Below are positions 41,086-48,943 of a stretch of DNA of 52,451 bases, piece after piece. Every line of letters begins with the position of its first letter. Within the stretch, counting starts at the first letter, position 1. Source of the DNA: Nitrospiria bacterium (GTDB lineage Bacteria; Nitrospirota; Nitrospiria; JACQBZ01). Under the pieces are notes generated by a model that worked only from the letters and a program-made list of their open reading frames with translations, had not been told where the DNA came from and ran no database searches. The stretch is taken from NCBI GenBank assembly GCA_035517655.1, contig DATIYJ010000064.1, positions 1 through 52,451 on the forward strand. The letters run 5' to 3'. Position numbers and translations under genes: made by a program.

Positions 41086-43023
41086 TTAGAAATAATAATT
41101 GATCCCCGCCGACCATTCCTGAAGGCTGTTCAGAATGCTCCACCCCGCCCGGACGTCGAAATTCTGAGCGATCGCATAGCGCGGGACGATCGAGGCTTTA
41201 TAATAATGGGATTCCCGTCCCAATGGAAACGTCAGGTAGTCTCCCGCGATCTGGATTCGACAATCGCTCGTGAGGTCGATCAAGGCTCCGACGGTTCCGC
41301 CGCCGCCGAGCCGATAGCGGCGATCGAGGCCGTTGGAGAGCTCCATTTGCAGATCGATCAGCGAATAAAAAAGGAACGGGGAGAAGAAGCGCGGTTGATA
41401 TGCTGTTCCGATTCCATAGTTTCCCTTGAACGAGTTGCAGTAACCGCAATCCAAATCCTTGATCGTGTCCACGCCGACGCTCAACGTCCAGGATGGTTTG
41501 TTGAAGAGCGGATCGTAGGGCGTCAAGGAGACGATGTCGATGAGTTTGAAGCTGTCGATTTTTGTTTTTTCGGATGCATTATAGCGACGGGCGGTCAAGT
41601 CCAAAAACAGGATCTGCGAGTCCTTGCCGTAGCCCGTGTCTTTGGCCAGCAGATCGTGATAAGCCGGCCGGATGGAGACCTCTTCAAAAAGTTCATTTCC
41701 GTTTCGGCCCATTCCGAGTCCGACCTGCGCGCTTCCATGGCCCAGCTCCGGCGGCGTGGAGAAGCGTGTCGTCTCCTGCGGCTCCTCACGCCGGTAGTCC
41801 AACTGGCTGCGCTCCAGAAGAATTCGTCTTGTCGTCGGGTCGATTGCGGCGGCGGTTCTCGCCTTCTGCATGTTTTTGTATTGGGCATAATCCAGATAAG
41901 CGTCCAGGATCAAGGCCTTCTCCGGTACCGTCAGGTCGCGATAGTCCTCGCGCTCGGTAACGGAGGCGTCTTCAACCAGTCGGTAAAAGATCGCCCTTTC
42001 TTTTTCGGACATTCGGATCCGCTTGTCGTTCATCTGGCTCAGAAGAGAGGGGCGGTATACCACCTTCCGAATCAAGCCGTTGTAGCGGGTGAGCGCTTTG
42101 ATCGTGTCCGCCGGGATCACCTGGAAGACGAACTGATCCGTCAAGTGAAGATCGGGATCGGCCACTTCCAATAACGAGAGGATGTGATAGGAGCAGTTTT
42201 CCTGAAAATAATAGTAATCGAAATAGTTCCCGCCCAACTCCCAGAGATGAAGCAGGAGATAGTTCATCTGATCGTCGGTCAGGTTCAGCTCGTATTCCCA
42301 CAGGTCCCGGCTTTCGAGGTTATTGTATTCCTGGACTTTGACGTAGTAGGGAAAAAGAGAAAAGATTCCCTTAAAGCCGCCGAACAGTCCTTTGACGATG
42401 TAGATCAGATTGTTGTTCGTATCGGCCACGGCCGCGTAATTGACCCCGTAATCGAGGAGTTTCTGCTCCGGGCCTTCCCGCTTCTTGTCGATTCGCAAAA
42501 AGGTGTGTCCGAACATCGAGGCCGGGTTGTTCATATAATGGGAGGCAAAAACAACGGTGATTTTCTCCGGGTTGAGATCCTTCAACCAGCTCTCGAGGCG
42601 TTCGCATCGTCGTTCCGGAAGCCGGGCGGGATCGAAGGCGAGCCGGGCCTTGAGCCATTTGTAGCGCGCCGGGAAATTGCACTGGGGATGTTCCTGGCCG
42701 GGTTTCAGGTTTTCAATCGGTTTGAAGAAATTTTTGAGGGTCGCGATCAGTTCAGCCTCCGGATCGGTCTTGCCGGTCGGCGAATTGAAAAATTCGGGGC
42801 CGTCTTCCTGGCTCTCGTACGCTCCGAAGGTCGTTTTCTTGTAATGAACGAGCAGCTGCCAGTATCGTTTCTGGGCCAGACCCTGTGTGCGGGCCTGCCG
42901 GATCAGCTCGTTTAAGTAACTTTCTTGATCGTCATTGGGCGTCTCACCGGCGGCCAAGGCCAAAGCGCCGTTCCACGCCAGTATGAACGCGGCGATCCCA
43001 ATGAGAAATTTTGTCCGTGACAT
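41086..43023 (-). CDS. DUF4105/Lnb N-terminal-type periplasmic protein with C-terminal barrel-like region
   Basis: 645 residues. Signal peptide (MSRTKFLIGIAAFILAWNGA, cleavage after ALA). The DUF4105 region, renamed the Lnb periplasmic domain, spans about 80-300: ASMFGHTFLRID with His173, LWEYELNLTDDQMNYLLLHL, and YFQENCSYHILSLL with Cys277. His173 and Cys277 would form a Cys-His pair like that proposed for Lnb lipoprotein transacylase. The C-terminal half (about 400-645) is a run of amphipathic strands ending in YYF and is probably an outer-membrane barrel. ATG at 43023 chosen for the signal peptide; an upstream ATG lies inside a terminator hairpin. Confidence 0.8.
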   Translation of the reverse strand: MSRTKFLIGIAAFILAWNGALALAAGETPNDDQESYLNELIRQARTQGLAQKRYWQLLVHYKKTTFGAYESQEDGPEFFNSPTGKTDPEAELIATLKNFFKPIENLKPGQEHPQCNFPARYKWLKARLAFDPARLPERRCERLESWLKDLNPEKITVVFASHYMNNPASMFGHTFLRIDKKREGPEQKLLDYGVNYAAVADTNNNLIYIVKGLFGGFKGIFSLFPYYVKVQEYNNLESRDLWEYELNLTDDQMNYLLLHLWELGGNYFDYYYFQENCSYHILSLLEVADPDLHLTDQFVFQVIPADTIKALTRYNGLIRKVVYRPSLLSQMNDKRIRMSEKERAIFYRLVEDASVTEREDYRDLTVPEKALILDAYLDYAQYKNMQKARTAAAIDPTTRRILLERSQLDYRREEPQETTRFSTPPELGHGSAQVGLGMGRNGNELFEEVSIRPAYHDLLAKDTGYGKDSQILFLDLTARRYNASEKTKIDSFKLIDIVSLTPYDPLFNKPSWTLSVGVDTIKDLDCGYCNSFKGNYGIGTAYQPRFFSPFLFYSLIDLQMELSNGLDRRYRLGGGGTVGALIDLTSDCRIQIAGDYLTFPLGRESHYYKASIVPRYAIAQNFDVRAGWSILNSLQEWSAGINYYF

Positions 43024-43063
43024 GGAACGGGAAGTGACGGCGCCGCCGGGTCTCCGGGCGGAT

Positions 43064-43114
43064 AAAAAAGGGGATACGATCATCTGCGTCGGACGGCAAG
43101 AATGATCGTACCCC
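43064..43114 (-). terminator. Strong intrinsic terminator between the DUF3015 genes and the Lnb-like gene
   Basis: In the minus direction GGGGTACGATCAT (43114-43102) pairs with ATGATCGTATCCCC (43083-43070), 13 base pairs with one bulged T, followed by TTTTTT (43069-43064). It separates the DUF3015 pair from the genes after it, allowing readthrough or attenuation. Confidence 0.8.
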
Positions 43115-43133
43115 CTGAGGTTTAAGGCCTTCT

Positions 43134-43619
43134 TTAATTGGTGCAGGTCGTCGACAACTCGGCATCCTGCGACACCACGCCCCGGACGGCGGTGAGCACT
43201 TCGATCGGTGTCGTCGAGTCGCTTGCAAAGATCGCTTTGTAATTTTGTTGCGCGACGGTGTTGAAGCGGGGCTGCTGGACGGTCGGACAGCCCATCAACC
43301 CGGCCAATGCGGCCAGTTGTTCTCCGTTGCCGGTTGCCATCTCTTTGGCCAAGCCGGAGAAGTTGTTCGCCACGAACTGCTCCTGTTCCAGTTTCGCCGT
43401 ATCAAATCCCTGCGCGTCGCAATTTGAAGTTCCGGACGAAATTCCGAACGCCTGATTCATAGCCGTATTGTTGGTTGTCGCGGCTAAAATCTGGACAGGC
43501 CCGGAGGTATTTCCGAAGATCAGTGAGCCGAGTCCGCAGCCGGCATCGCCGTAACCCGCAGCGAATGCGGATGAGGAAAATAGGATCGTCCCAATTATCG
43601 CCAAAATATATTTCTTCAT
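43134..43619 (-). CDS. DUF3015-family exported protein, copy 2
   Basis: 161 residues: signal peptide MKKYILAIIGTILFSSSAFA, then AAGYGDAGCGLGSLIFGNTS, an ISSGTSNCD turn, QEQFVANNFSGLAKEMATGN GEQLAALAGLMGCP, and a helical C-terminus ending in a Cys. The pattern with a Gly-rich, Cys-containing start is the DUF3015 family. Function unknown. AGGAGGG precedes the ATG. It follows the other DUF3015 gene by 59 bases. Confidence 0.88.
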   Translation of the reverse strand: MKKYILAIIGTILFSSSAFAAGYGDAGCGLGSLIFGNTSGPVQILAATTNNTAMNQAFGISSGTSNCDAQGFDTAKLEQEQFVANNFSGLAKEMATGNGEQLAALAGLMGCPTVQQPRFNTVAQQNYKAIFASDSTTPIEVLTAVRGVVSQDAELSTTCTN

Positions 43620-43678
43620 TTGACCCTCCTATAAGATTTGATTGTCAGGCCAACTCGGTAATCCGCTTCTCGTTCAAG

Positions 43679-44173
43679 TTAGATTTTGGGACAGGCGGCA
43701 ACAAGCACCGGGTCGCCGGTCAGGCCCTTCTTAAGAGAGGCCAGCATTTGCGACGGGCTTTCCTGCTCACTTGTAAAAATGGCGTTGTAGTTTTCTTTGG
43801 TGAAGGTTGCAAAATGTTGCGTCTGGTTGGCTGAGCAGCCCATGAGGCCGGCCAAGGTGTTCAGGTTTTCTCCTTGACCTGCCGCCATTTCTTTTGCGAG
43901 ACTGCTGTAATTATTCTCGACAAACACGTTCTGTTCTTTCTCGGCCATTACGAGACCGCTTTTTCCGCACCCTGATGTACCCGATGTCATTGCGAACGTC
44001 TGGTTCCAAACAGAACTGTTTAAAATCGTAGCACCCAACTGAGCCAGGATGTCATTCTTCTGTATCACTTTCCCCCCCCAACCGCATCCGGCCGCGCCGT
44101 ACCCGGCTGCGAATACGGTGGGAGCGAACGTCAAAGATACAAGCAGTGCAATCAACAGAGGGTACTTTCTCAT
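43679..44173 (-). CDS. DUF3015-family exported protein, copy 1
   Basis: 164 residues: signal peptide MRKYPLLIALLVSLTFAPTV, then AAGYGAAGCGWGGKVIQKND, AMTSGTSGCG, NVFVENNYSSLAKEMAAGQG and GLMGCS, aligned throughout with the second copy and thus a tandem duplication. Both copies keep the same four cysteines (CGxG, GTSxC, MGC and a Cys near the C-terminus). AAGGAGG precedes the ATG at 44173. Function unknown. Confidence 0.88.
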   Translation of the reverse strand: MRKYPLLIALLVSLTFAPTVFAAGYGAAGCGWGGKVIQKNDILAQLGATILNSSVWNQTFAMTSGTSGCGKSGLVMAEKEQNVFVENNYSSLAKEMAAGQGENLNTLAGLMGCSANQTQHFATFTKENYNAIFTSEQESPSQMLASLKKGLTGDPVLVAACPKI

Positions 44174-44263
44174 TGATGACCTCCTTATTGGATTGTTGAT
44201 GTTTGCCTCCGACTTCAAAACTCCGAACGTCCGAATCAATACATCCTCTTTTGGTGCTTATGC

Positions 44264-44292
44264 TTTATACAATTCTGGTCCGATATTGTCAA
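44264..44292 (-). promoter_or_regulatory. Promoter of the DUF3015 pair
   Basis: TTGACA (44292-44287), 17 nt, TATAAA (44269-44264) on the minus strand, giving a leader of about 85 nt to the ATG at 44173. Confidence 0.75.
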
Positions 44293-44337
44293 GGAATATT
44301 TTGCCGACCTTTGACCCGATGAGGATTCACGGTGCTT

Positions 44338-47268
44338 TTAATAACTGTTTCCAACCGTAAGATAGGTCTGGCGCTCGCCTCCTTCATCCAACCCTTTGGC
44401 GAAGCCCAGGCGGACCCGGACCGGGAGCAGGTGACCGAGGATCGTGTCCATTTCGACTTCGAGACCGACCCCTCTTCGAAAATCCGAGAGCGACGTGTTT
44501 CGATCCCAGGCGTTCCCGATGTCAAAGAAAAAATCGGCGTGCGTTCTTTGCAGGAAGAAAGGCCAGGTGCTGACGCCGTGCTCGATATTCTGCAGAGGGA
44601 ACCGATACTCCACCGTCCCGATCGCGGCCTTCTGGCCGCGAAGCAGCCGGGCCGGATAGCCGCGAAGGAAGAAATCGGTTTGTTCCGGGTCGAGAAATTC
44701 CTCGGCGACACTGGGCCCGCCGATCTGGAAGGCTCTCTGAATCAGTTGATCGCCCGTCGCCAGTCCACCGGTCAGGCGCGCGGCCAGGACATGATGCGGG
44801 AAGAAAAGCCCCTGGTACTCGTGCCAGCTCGCGAGGTAGCGGCTTTGATCAAAATCGCTTCCCAAGCGATGGTCGAACCGCTCGTAGCCGGCCAGCAGCC
44901 GTCGCCCGTCCTCGGGGCTGATCGAAAAGCCGTACTCGTGCGCCGTGTCCCATTGCCAGACCAGACGGAGGCCGCTCAAGTATCCTTCCTCGGGTGCCGT
45001 CGTGCCCGCCGGAATGTCGGTTAGACTTGAAAGCCGCTGGAGTTGATAACCGAAGGTCACGGACTGCGCGCGTTGAAAGAGGTTTTGTAGGATCGTCGCG
45101 TCCAGATCCAGACGCTGTTGCCGCTCCCAGTACGAGACCGTCTCGTTTGTCCGGTCGGTCAGAAGATCGGTATGCTTCACGGCCAGATCCGAAATTCCAA
45201 CATGGAAAGAAGGATAAAAAGCGTCGTTGACATACTGCAGGGAGTAAGCCCCGCGGTGTGTGGAAGTGCCGTAAAGCGCGGCCGCGTCAAATTTGTGTTT
45301 GCCCAGGACGTCCATCCCGCCCGTGGCCGCGCCGATCTGCGATCCCGACTCGTCCGATCCGAAGATCGGCGTCCAAAAACGCGGCCGCAAGGTGGGCCAG
45401 GGCGAATAAGGCGCCGCGCTTGTTTCAGGATGGGCGTCTTGGACCAAAGGAACGGGCTTCGGGTCCCGCGCCGGCATCTCGAATTTTTTCCAACTCCTCG
45501 GGTCCCACGGCATCCGGCGCAGGTCGAATCCCTCGCTGCTGTAGCCGGAGAAGAGGATTTCGCTCCCGTCCGGAGCGACTTCCGGCGTGAAAGCTCCGCC
45601 CAGGACGTTGGTGACCTGGAAAAGCTCGGAGGTCTTCACCGAATACGCGAAAAGATTGTAGATTCCGGTCCGGTCTGATGAAAATAGGACAAAGTTTCCA
45701 TCCGGAGACCAGGTCGGCGAGAGGTCCAGAGCCGGATCCATCAGAATTGGAACGATCTCACGGCGATCGATATCGAGCAGGTCCAGGCCTTGAGCGCCGT
45801 TTTTCCAGACGCTGACCGCGACCCTTTTTCCATCGGGAGACCACCGGGGTTGAAGCCAAATATCATCCTCACCCGCCCAATCCAGGGCTTCCGACCGGCC
45901 GGAGGTCAGGTCAAAGAGGACCAGACGATTTTTACCCAGCCGATTCTCAACGCAGATCAGCCGGTTTCCGTCCGGGTGGAAATCCGGGTCCCGCAGCCGC
46001 GCCCCCCGGGTCAGCCGCCGGAGTTTCTTGGATGAAAGATCGTAAAGGTAAAGATCGCTGTAGACCGAGTTGTTTCGGTGGATTTCCATTTGGGAGAAAA
46101 CCATCCGCCGCCCGTCGTACGACCAGGAAAGGGTGTAGCCGTAGTTTCGGTCGATTAAAAACCGGTCTTGTCCGGTCTCGGGGTCGATTTGGTGTATGGA
46201 CGGATACTCGTGAGGATTCACCCGGGTGTACGCGACACGATGGTCTTTCGGGTTCGTTCGCGGGCCGAGCACATAGTCTCCGAGATGGGTGAGCGGGCGG
46301 CTCGTCGCGAAACCCGTCGCCTCCAATGCGTTCCGCTGTTGCCGATACGCGGCCGTCAATTCGGCCTTCCAGTCTTCCCAGAGGCCATCGTAGGTCTGAC
46401 CGAGCACCTGCCGGCCGTTTGTGCCGACGAAGAAGGGGATGACCCGCCCGCTGTACCCGAGACTCAGATCCTTCAGCGCGCTTTCCCCGAATCGTCGCGC
46501 CAGGTAGTCGTAGAAACGGGCGCCGAAAATGTACTGGATTTGATGGTCCGGCCAGGTGTCGAGTCCGCCGGCCTGGTCCAGCGTTGGAAACCGGTTTTCC
46601 AGGATCGCCATCCGAAGGACCATGTCGGCGTACGCGCTGTCCCGGCGGTCGCTCACGCCCGTCGCCGTTTCTTCATAGACCGCCAACCCCTCGATCAGCC
46701 AGTCCGGCTGAAGGATGTTTGGGATCGCGCTGTTAAAAATGAGAAAGGGGACCGGCTGCCGACCGAAAATCCTCCGTATCAGGGCCGGAAAGCCGGTGTT
46801 CATATCCAATTGAAGGATATGGACGTATTCATGCGTGATGACGTCTCGGAGCCAGTCGTCGTACCTTTCGAGAAAGGGGAGAGAGTCCGCCAGCGGCGGG
46901 GTGAGGGCGATGTAAATGGTGTTGTTCGGGAACGGGGTGGCCGAGCCGGAGACGGAATCGTCGTTGTCGACCAGGACAAGGTGCGTCGCTTCGGCCGGCT
47001 CCCAACCCAGCTTGGGCGCGAGGATCGAATGGATTTCTTCCGCGATCCGGGCGGCGCGCCGCGCCCCGTCCTCTTCCCCTTGATGAAAGTAAACTCTGAA
47101 ATGCGGTGTCCGGAACACATTCCAGGTGAGTGAAGGATCAAACTTCGGTCCGGCGAGGAGGCTGATCGCGCAGCCGGAACAGAAAAGCCCCAAGAGGGTT
47201 CCCATGATCCATCGATGAACTATTTTAGGAATAGCGTTCGTCGGGTTGGTTCCAAAAAGAATCCCCAA
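44338..47268 (-). CDS. Fusion of HExxH peptidase-MA-like domain, TolB-type propeller and BamA-like beta-barrel
   Basis: 976 residues. The N-terminal export region (HRWIMGTLLGLFCSGC) ends in a lipobox-like SGC. The peptidase-MA-like part (about 55-300) has HEYVHILQL (HEYVH at 146-150) and WLIEGLAVYEE, where the Glu is a likely third zinc ligand. A TolB/PD40 propeller (about 340-620) shows repeated SPDGKRVAVS and SPDGNFVLFSSDRTG motifs. The C-terminus (about 650-976) looks like an Omp85 surface-antigen barrel: FFLRGYPARLLRGQKAAIGT and a strand-rich end. The start is uncertain: a TTG is 30 bases after the predicted transcription start, and an ATG at 47205 is an alternative. Confidence 0.85.
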   Translation of the reverse strand: MGILFGTNPTNAIPKIVHRWIMGTLLGLFCSGCAISLLAGPKFDPSLTWNVFRTPHFRVYFHQGEEDGARRAARIAEEIHSILAPKLGWEPAEATHLVLVDNDDSVSGSATPFPNNTIYIALTPPLADSLPFLERYDDWLRDVITHEYVHILQLDMNTGFPALIRRIFGRQPVPFLIFNSAIPNILQPDWLIEGLAVYEETATGVSDRRDSAYADMVLRMAILENRFPTLDQAGGLDTWPDHQIQYIFGARFYDYLARRFGESALKDLSLGYSGRVIPFFVGTNGRQVLGQTYDGLWEDWKAELTAAYRQQRNALEATGFATSRPLTHLGDYVLGPRTNPKDHRVAYTRVNPHEYPSIHQIDPETGQDRFLIDRNYGYTLSWSYDGRRMVFSQMEIHRNNSVYSDLYLYDLSSKKLRRLTRGARLRDPDFHPDGNRLICVENRLGKNRLVLFDLTSGRSEALDWAGEDDIWLQPRWSPDGKRVAVSVWKNGAQGLDLLDIDRREIVPILMDPALDLSPTWSPDGNFVLFSSDRTGIYNLFAYSVKTSELFQVTNVLGGAFTPEVAPDGSEILFSGYSSEGFDLRRMPWDPRSWKKFEMPARDPKPVPLVQDAHPETSAAPYSPWPTLRPRFWTPIFGSDESGSQIGAATGGMDVLGKHKFDAAALYGTSTHRGAYSLQYVNDAFYPSFHVGISDLAVKHTDLLTDRTNETVSYWERQQRLDLDATILQNLFQRAQSVTFGYQLQRLSSLTDIPAGTTAPEEGYLSGLRLVWQWDTAHEYGFSISPEDGRRLLAGYERFDHRLGSDFDQSRYLASWHEYQGLFFPHHVLAARLTGGLATGDQLIQRAFQIGGPSVAEEFLDPEQTDFFLRGYPARLLRGQKAAIGTVEYRFPLQNIEHGVSTWPFFLQRTHADFFFDIGNAWDRNTSLSDFRRGVGLEVEMDTILGHLLPVRVRLGFAKGLDEGGERQTYLTVGNSY

Positions 47269-47306
47269 TGGATCGGAGGTGTGACACGTACCGTCAAACT
47301 TTGTCT

Positions 47307-47335
47307 AACGTAACCCGTTCTTTCGGTCCTGTCAA
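47307..47335 (-). promoter_or_regulatory. Promoter of the peptidase-propeller-barrel gene
   Basis: TTGACA (47335-47330), 17 nt, TACGTT (47312-47307). It is divergent from the rpsU promoter, whose -35 lies 24 bases away. Confidence 0.6.
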
Positions 47336-47358
47336 TAAAAAGGTCCGTTCAAAACCCC

Positions 47359-47387
47359 TTGACAGCGCACGCGAACTGCCGTATGAT
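47359..47387 (+). promoter_or_regulatory. Promoter of the rpsU leader
   Basis: TTGACA (47359-47364), 17 nt, TATGAT (47382-47387), a strong promoter predicted to start transcription near 47394. Confidence 0.8.
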
Positions 47388-47393
47388 AATTCC

Positions 47394-47476
47394 CTCCGTA
47401 AGCGGACGGCTATAGAAATTTGGCGGACTGCCAAAAACGACCGAGCCCCAAACGACTGTTGAGGGCTTTTTATTTT
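47394..47476 (+). ncRNA. Hairpin-rich rpsU leader or small RNA
   Basis: About 83 nt from the predicted start to a T tract. It holds CCG/CGG around TAAG, a perfect hairpin TTTGGC-GGACT-GCCAAA (47419-47435), and the intrinsic terminator described separately. GGA occurs in both loop-like regions. It is either a stand-alone small RNA or an attenuator of rpsU, whose ATG is 85 bases further on. Confidence 0.5.
47444..47476 (+). terminator. Intrinsic terminator upstream of rpsU
   Basis: AGCCC (47444-47448) pairs with GGGCT (47463-47467), extended by CAA/TTG across a bulge, followed by TTTTTATTTT (47467-47476). Confidence 0.65.
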
Positions 47477-47561
47477 ATGACGGCCGGGCCCTTGGCGTCT
47501 TGCCGATCGGGCGATCTGACGTGATGACCCTGCGGTAATATGATGAACGAGAGGTTGGTTC

Positions 47562-47750
47562 ATGGAAGTCAAGGTTTATCAAGAAGGCCTTGAGAAGGCG
47601 ATCAAGATTCTGAAAAGGAAGATGGCCAAGGAAGGCATCTTTCGCGAGCTCCGTCGTCAGCAGGCCTATGAAAAGCCGAGTGTCAAGAAGCGCCGAAAAC
47701 GGCAGGACGCCCGGAAGCGACGGCTCAAGGCGGAACGCCGCGGTCGGTGA
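47562..47750 (+). CDS. rpsU: 30S ribosomal protein bS21
   Basis: 62 residues: MEVKVYQEGLEKAIKILKRK, then MAKEGIFRELRRQQAYEKPS and a basic tail KKRRKRQDARKRRLKAERRG, typical of bS21. It binds near the anti-Shine-Dalgarno of 16S rRNA and aids initiation. GAGAGG precedes the ATG. In a genome with many SD-less starts, its regulation is of interest. It is preceded by a separately promoted leader with a terminator. Confidence 0.97.
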   Translation: MEVKVYQEGLEKAIKILKRKMAKEGIFRELRRQQAYEKPSVKKRRKRQDARKRRLKAERRGR

Positions 47751-47764
47751 CGCGCCCGTTCAAT

Positions 47765-48943
47765 CTAATCGCTCGGGCGGACATAGATCGGGTTTGAAAA
47801 AACCCACGGCCGCCACCGTCCGCTGATCCTGAGAGAAATCTGGACTCGATACACACCGGCGTCTTCAACCGGAACGTCCAGATGCGCCGTTGTCGCCGTC
47901 CGGATGACCGTTCCGTTCCGGACAAGCTCCATCAATCCCACCACGGGGCTATCCGCCGTCAGCTTCAGTCCGGAGTTCAGCCGAACCTCATCTCCTTGAA
48001 TGCCTTGCAAGGCATCGTTGCCCGCCCAAAAGACAAACCCGGTGGCGTCCGAAAGAGAATCGAAGGCCACATAGGCATGTCCGGCGACCAAGGCCTGCAG
48101 GACAGCAGCCTCGGTCAATTCCTTCGCCAGGATGTGGGTCCGGACGAAGCGGAAACTTTGTCCGTACGGATCGATTTGGCGGCCCAGGATCCGGATGTTT
48201 TGATGCGCGTCGTTGCCGGCGATGCCCGTCCATCGCCTCTGTTGAGTCCGTTCGTCCCATTTCTTAAGATAGGCGTCCGGCCGGTCGAGAATGGATAGAA
48301 ACACTTGATCGGCATAGTCGCCGTAGGAGTAGCCGATATCGAATAAATATTTCGGGAAGCGCCAGGGGTGGTCGACCGCGTCGTCCAGAAGGTCGTAGAT
48401 CTCCATCCCGTCGATCCCCGGCGAGTCCCAATCTTTAAAACCCCCGGAATGAGCGACAAAGGCCAGCCCCCCCTGCTGCTTCGCGCGGTCGATGATCTGG
48501 GCCATGGTCAATGGTCTTGGATCCAGATAGTCTTTGAGCCCCAGCACGAGCACGCTGTTGCAGGTTTCACCCGTGTAGCCGGCGCACCCTTTGATGATCT
48601 CGGAACCTCGAAGCACCAGGATATGATCGTACCATCCCTCGAAGCCCCGCGTATAAATCCGGGGGTTGTTGTGGTCGGTCGTGATCACAAAAGCCAGCCC
48701 GGCTTGTTTGGCCGCGGCCACGATTTCATCCATCGTCCCTTTGCTGTCGTGCGAGAGCAACGAATGGACATGAATCACGCCGGGAAAGTCACGGTAGTCT
48801 CCGACCGGCGGAACCGGCCGCCGGGTTTCCTGAAGCCCCTCGATCTGCTCCCGTTGCGCCTGCCAGAAGGAATGGGTGGTGCATCCGCCGGACAGGACGA
48901 CGGTCATGAGAACGGCCAGGACCCGTGATTCCCGACGGGGCAT
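47765..48943 (-). CDS. PHP-domain (CehA/McbA-like) metallohydrolase lipoprotein
   Basis: 392 residues: lipobox SGGC in the signal peptide (VLAVLMTVVLSGGCTTH), then a PHP metal site: GVIHVHSLLSHDS (HxH), FVITTDHNNP, FVAHSGGFKDWDSPG and GNDAH. These are the four PHP motifs, probably binding three metals. A C-terminal beta-rich domain (about 300-392) ends VFSNPIYVRP. CehA/McbA members include carbaryl-type hydrolases and phosphoesterases. It overlaps the stop of the helicase gene by ATGA. Confidence 0.85.
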   Translation of the reverse strand: MPRRESRVLAVLMTVVLSGGCTTHSFWQAQREQIEGLQETRRPVPPVGDYRDFPGVIHVHSLLSHDSKGTMDEIVAAAKQAGLAFVITTDHNNPRIYTRGFEGWYDHILVLRGSEIIKGCAGYTGETCNSVLVLGLKDYLDPRPLTMAQIIDRAKQQGGLAFVAHSGGFKDWDSPGIDGMEIYDLLDDAVDHPWRFPKYLFDIGYSYGDYADQVFLSILDRPDAYLKKWDERTQQRRWTGIAGNDAHQNIRILGRQIDPYGQSFRFVRTHILAKELTEAAVLQALVAGHAYVAFDSLSDATGFVFWAGNDALQGIQGDEVRLNSGLKLTADSPVVGLMELVRNGTVIRTATTAHLDVPVEDAGVYRVQISLRISGRWRPWVFSNPIYVRPSD

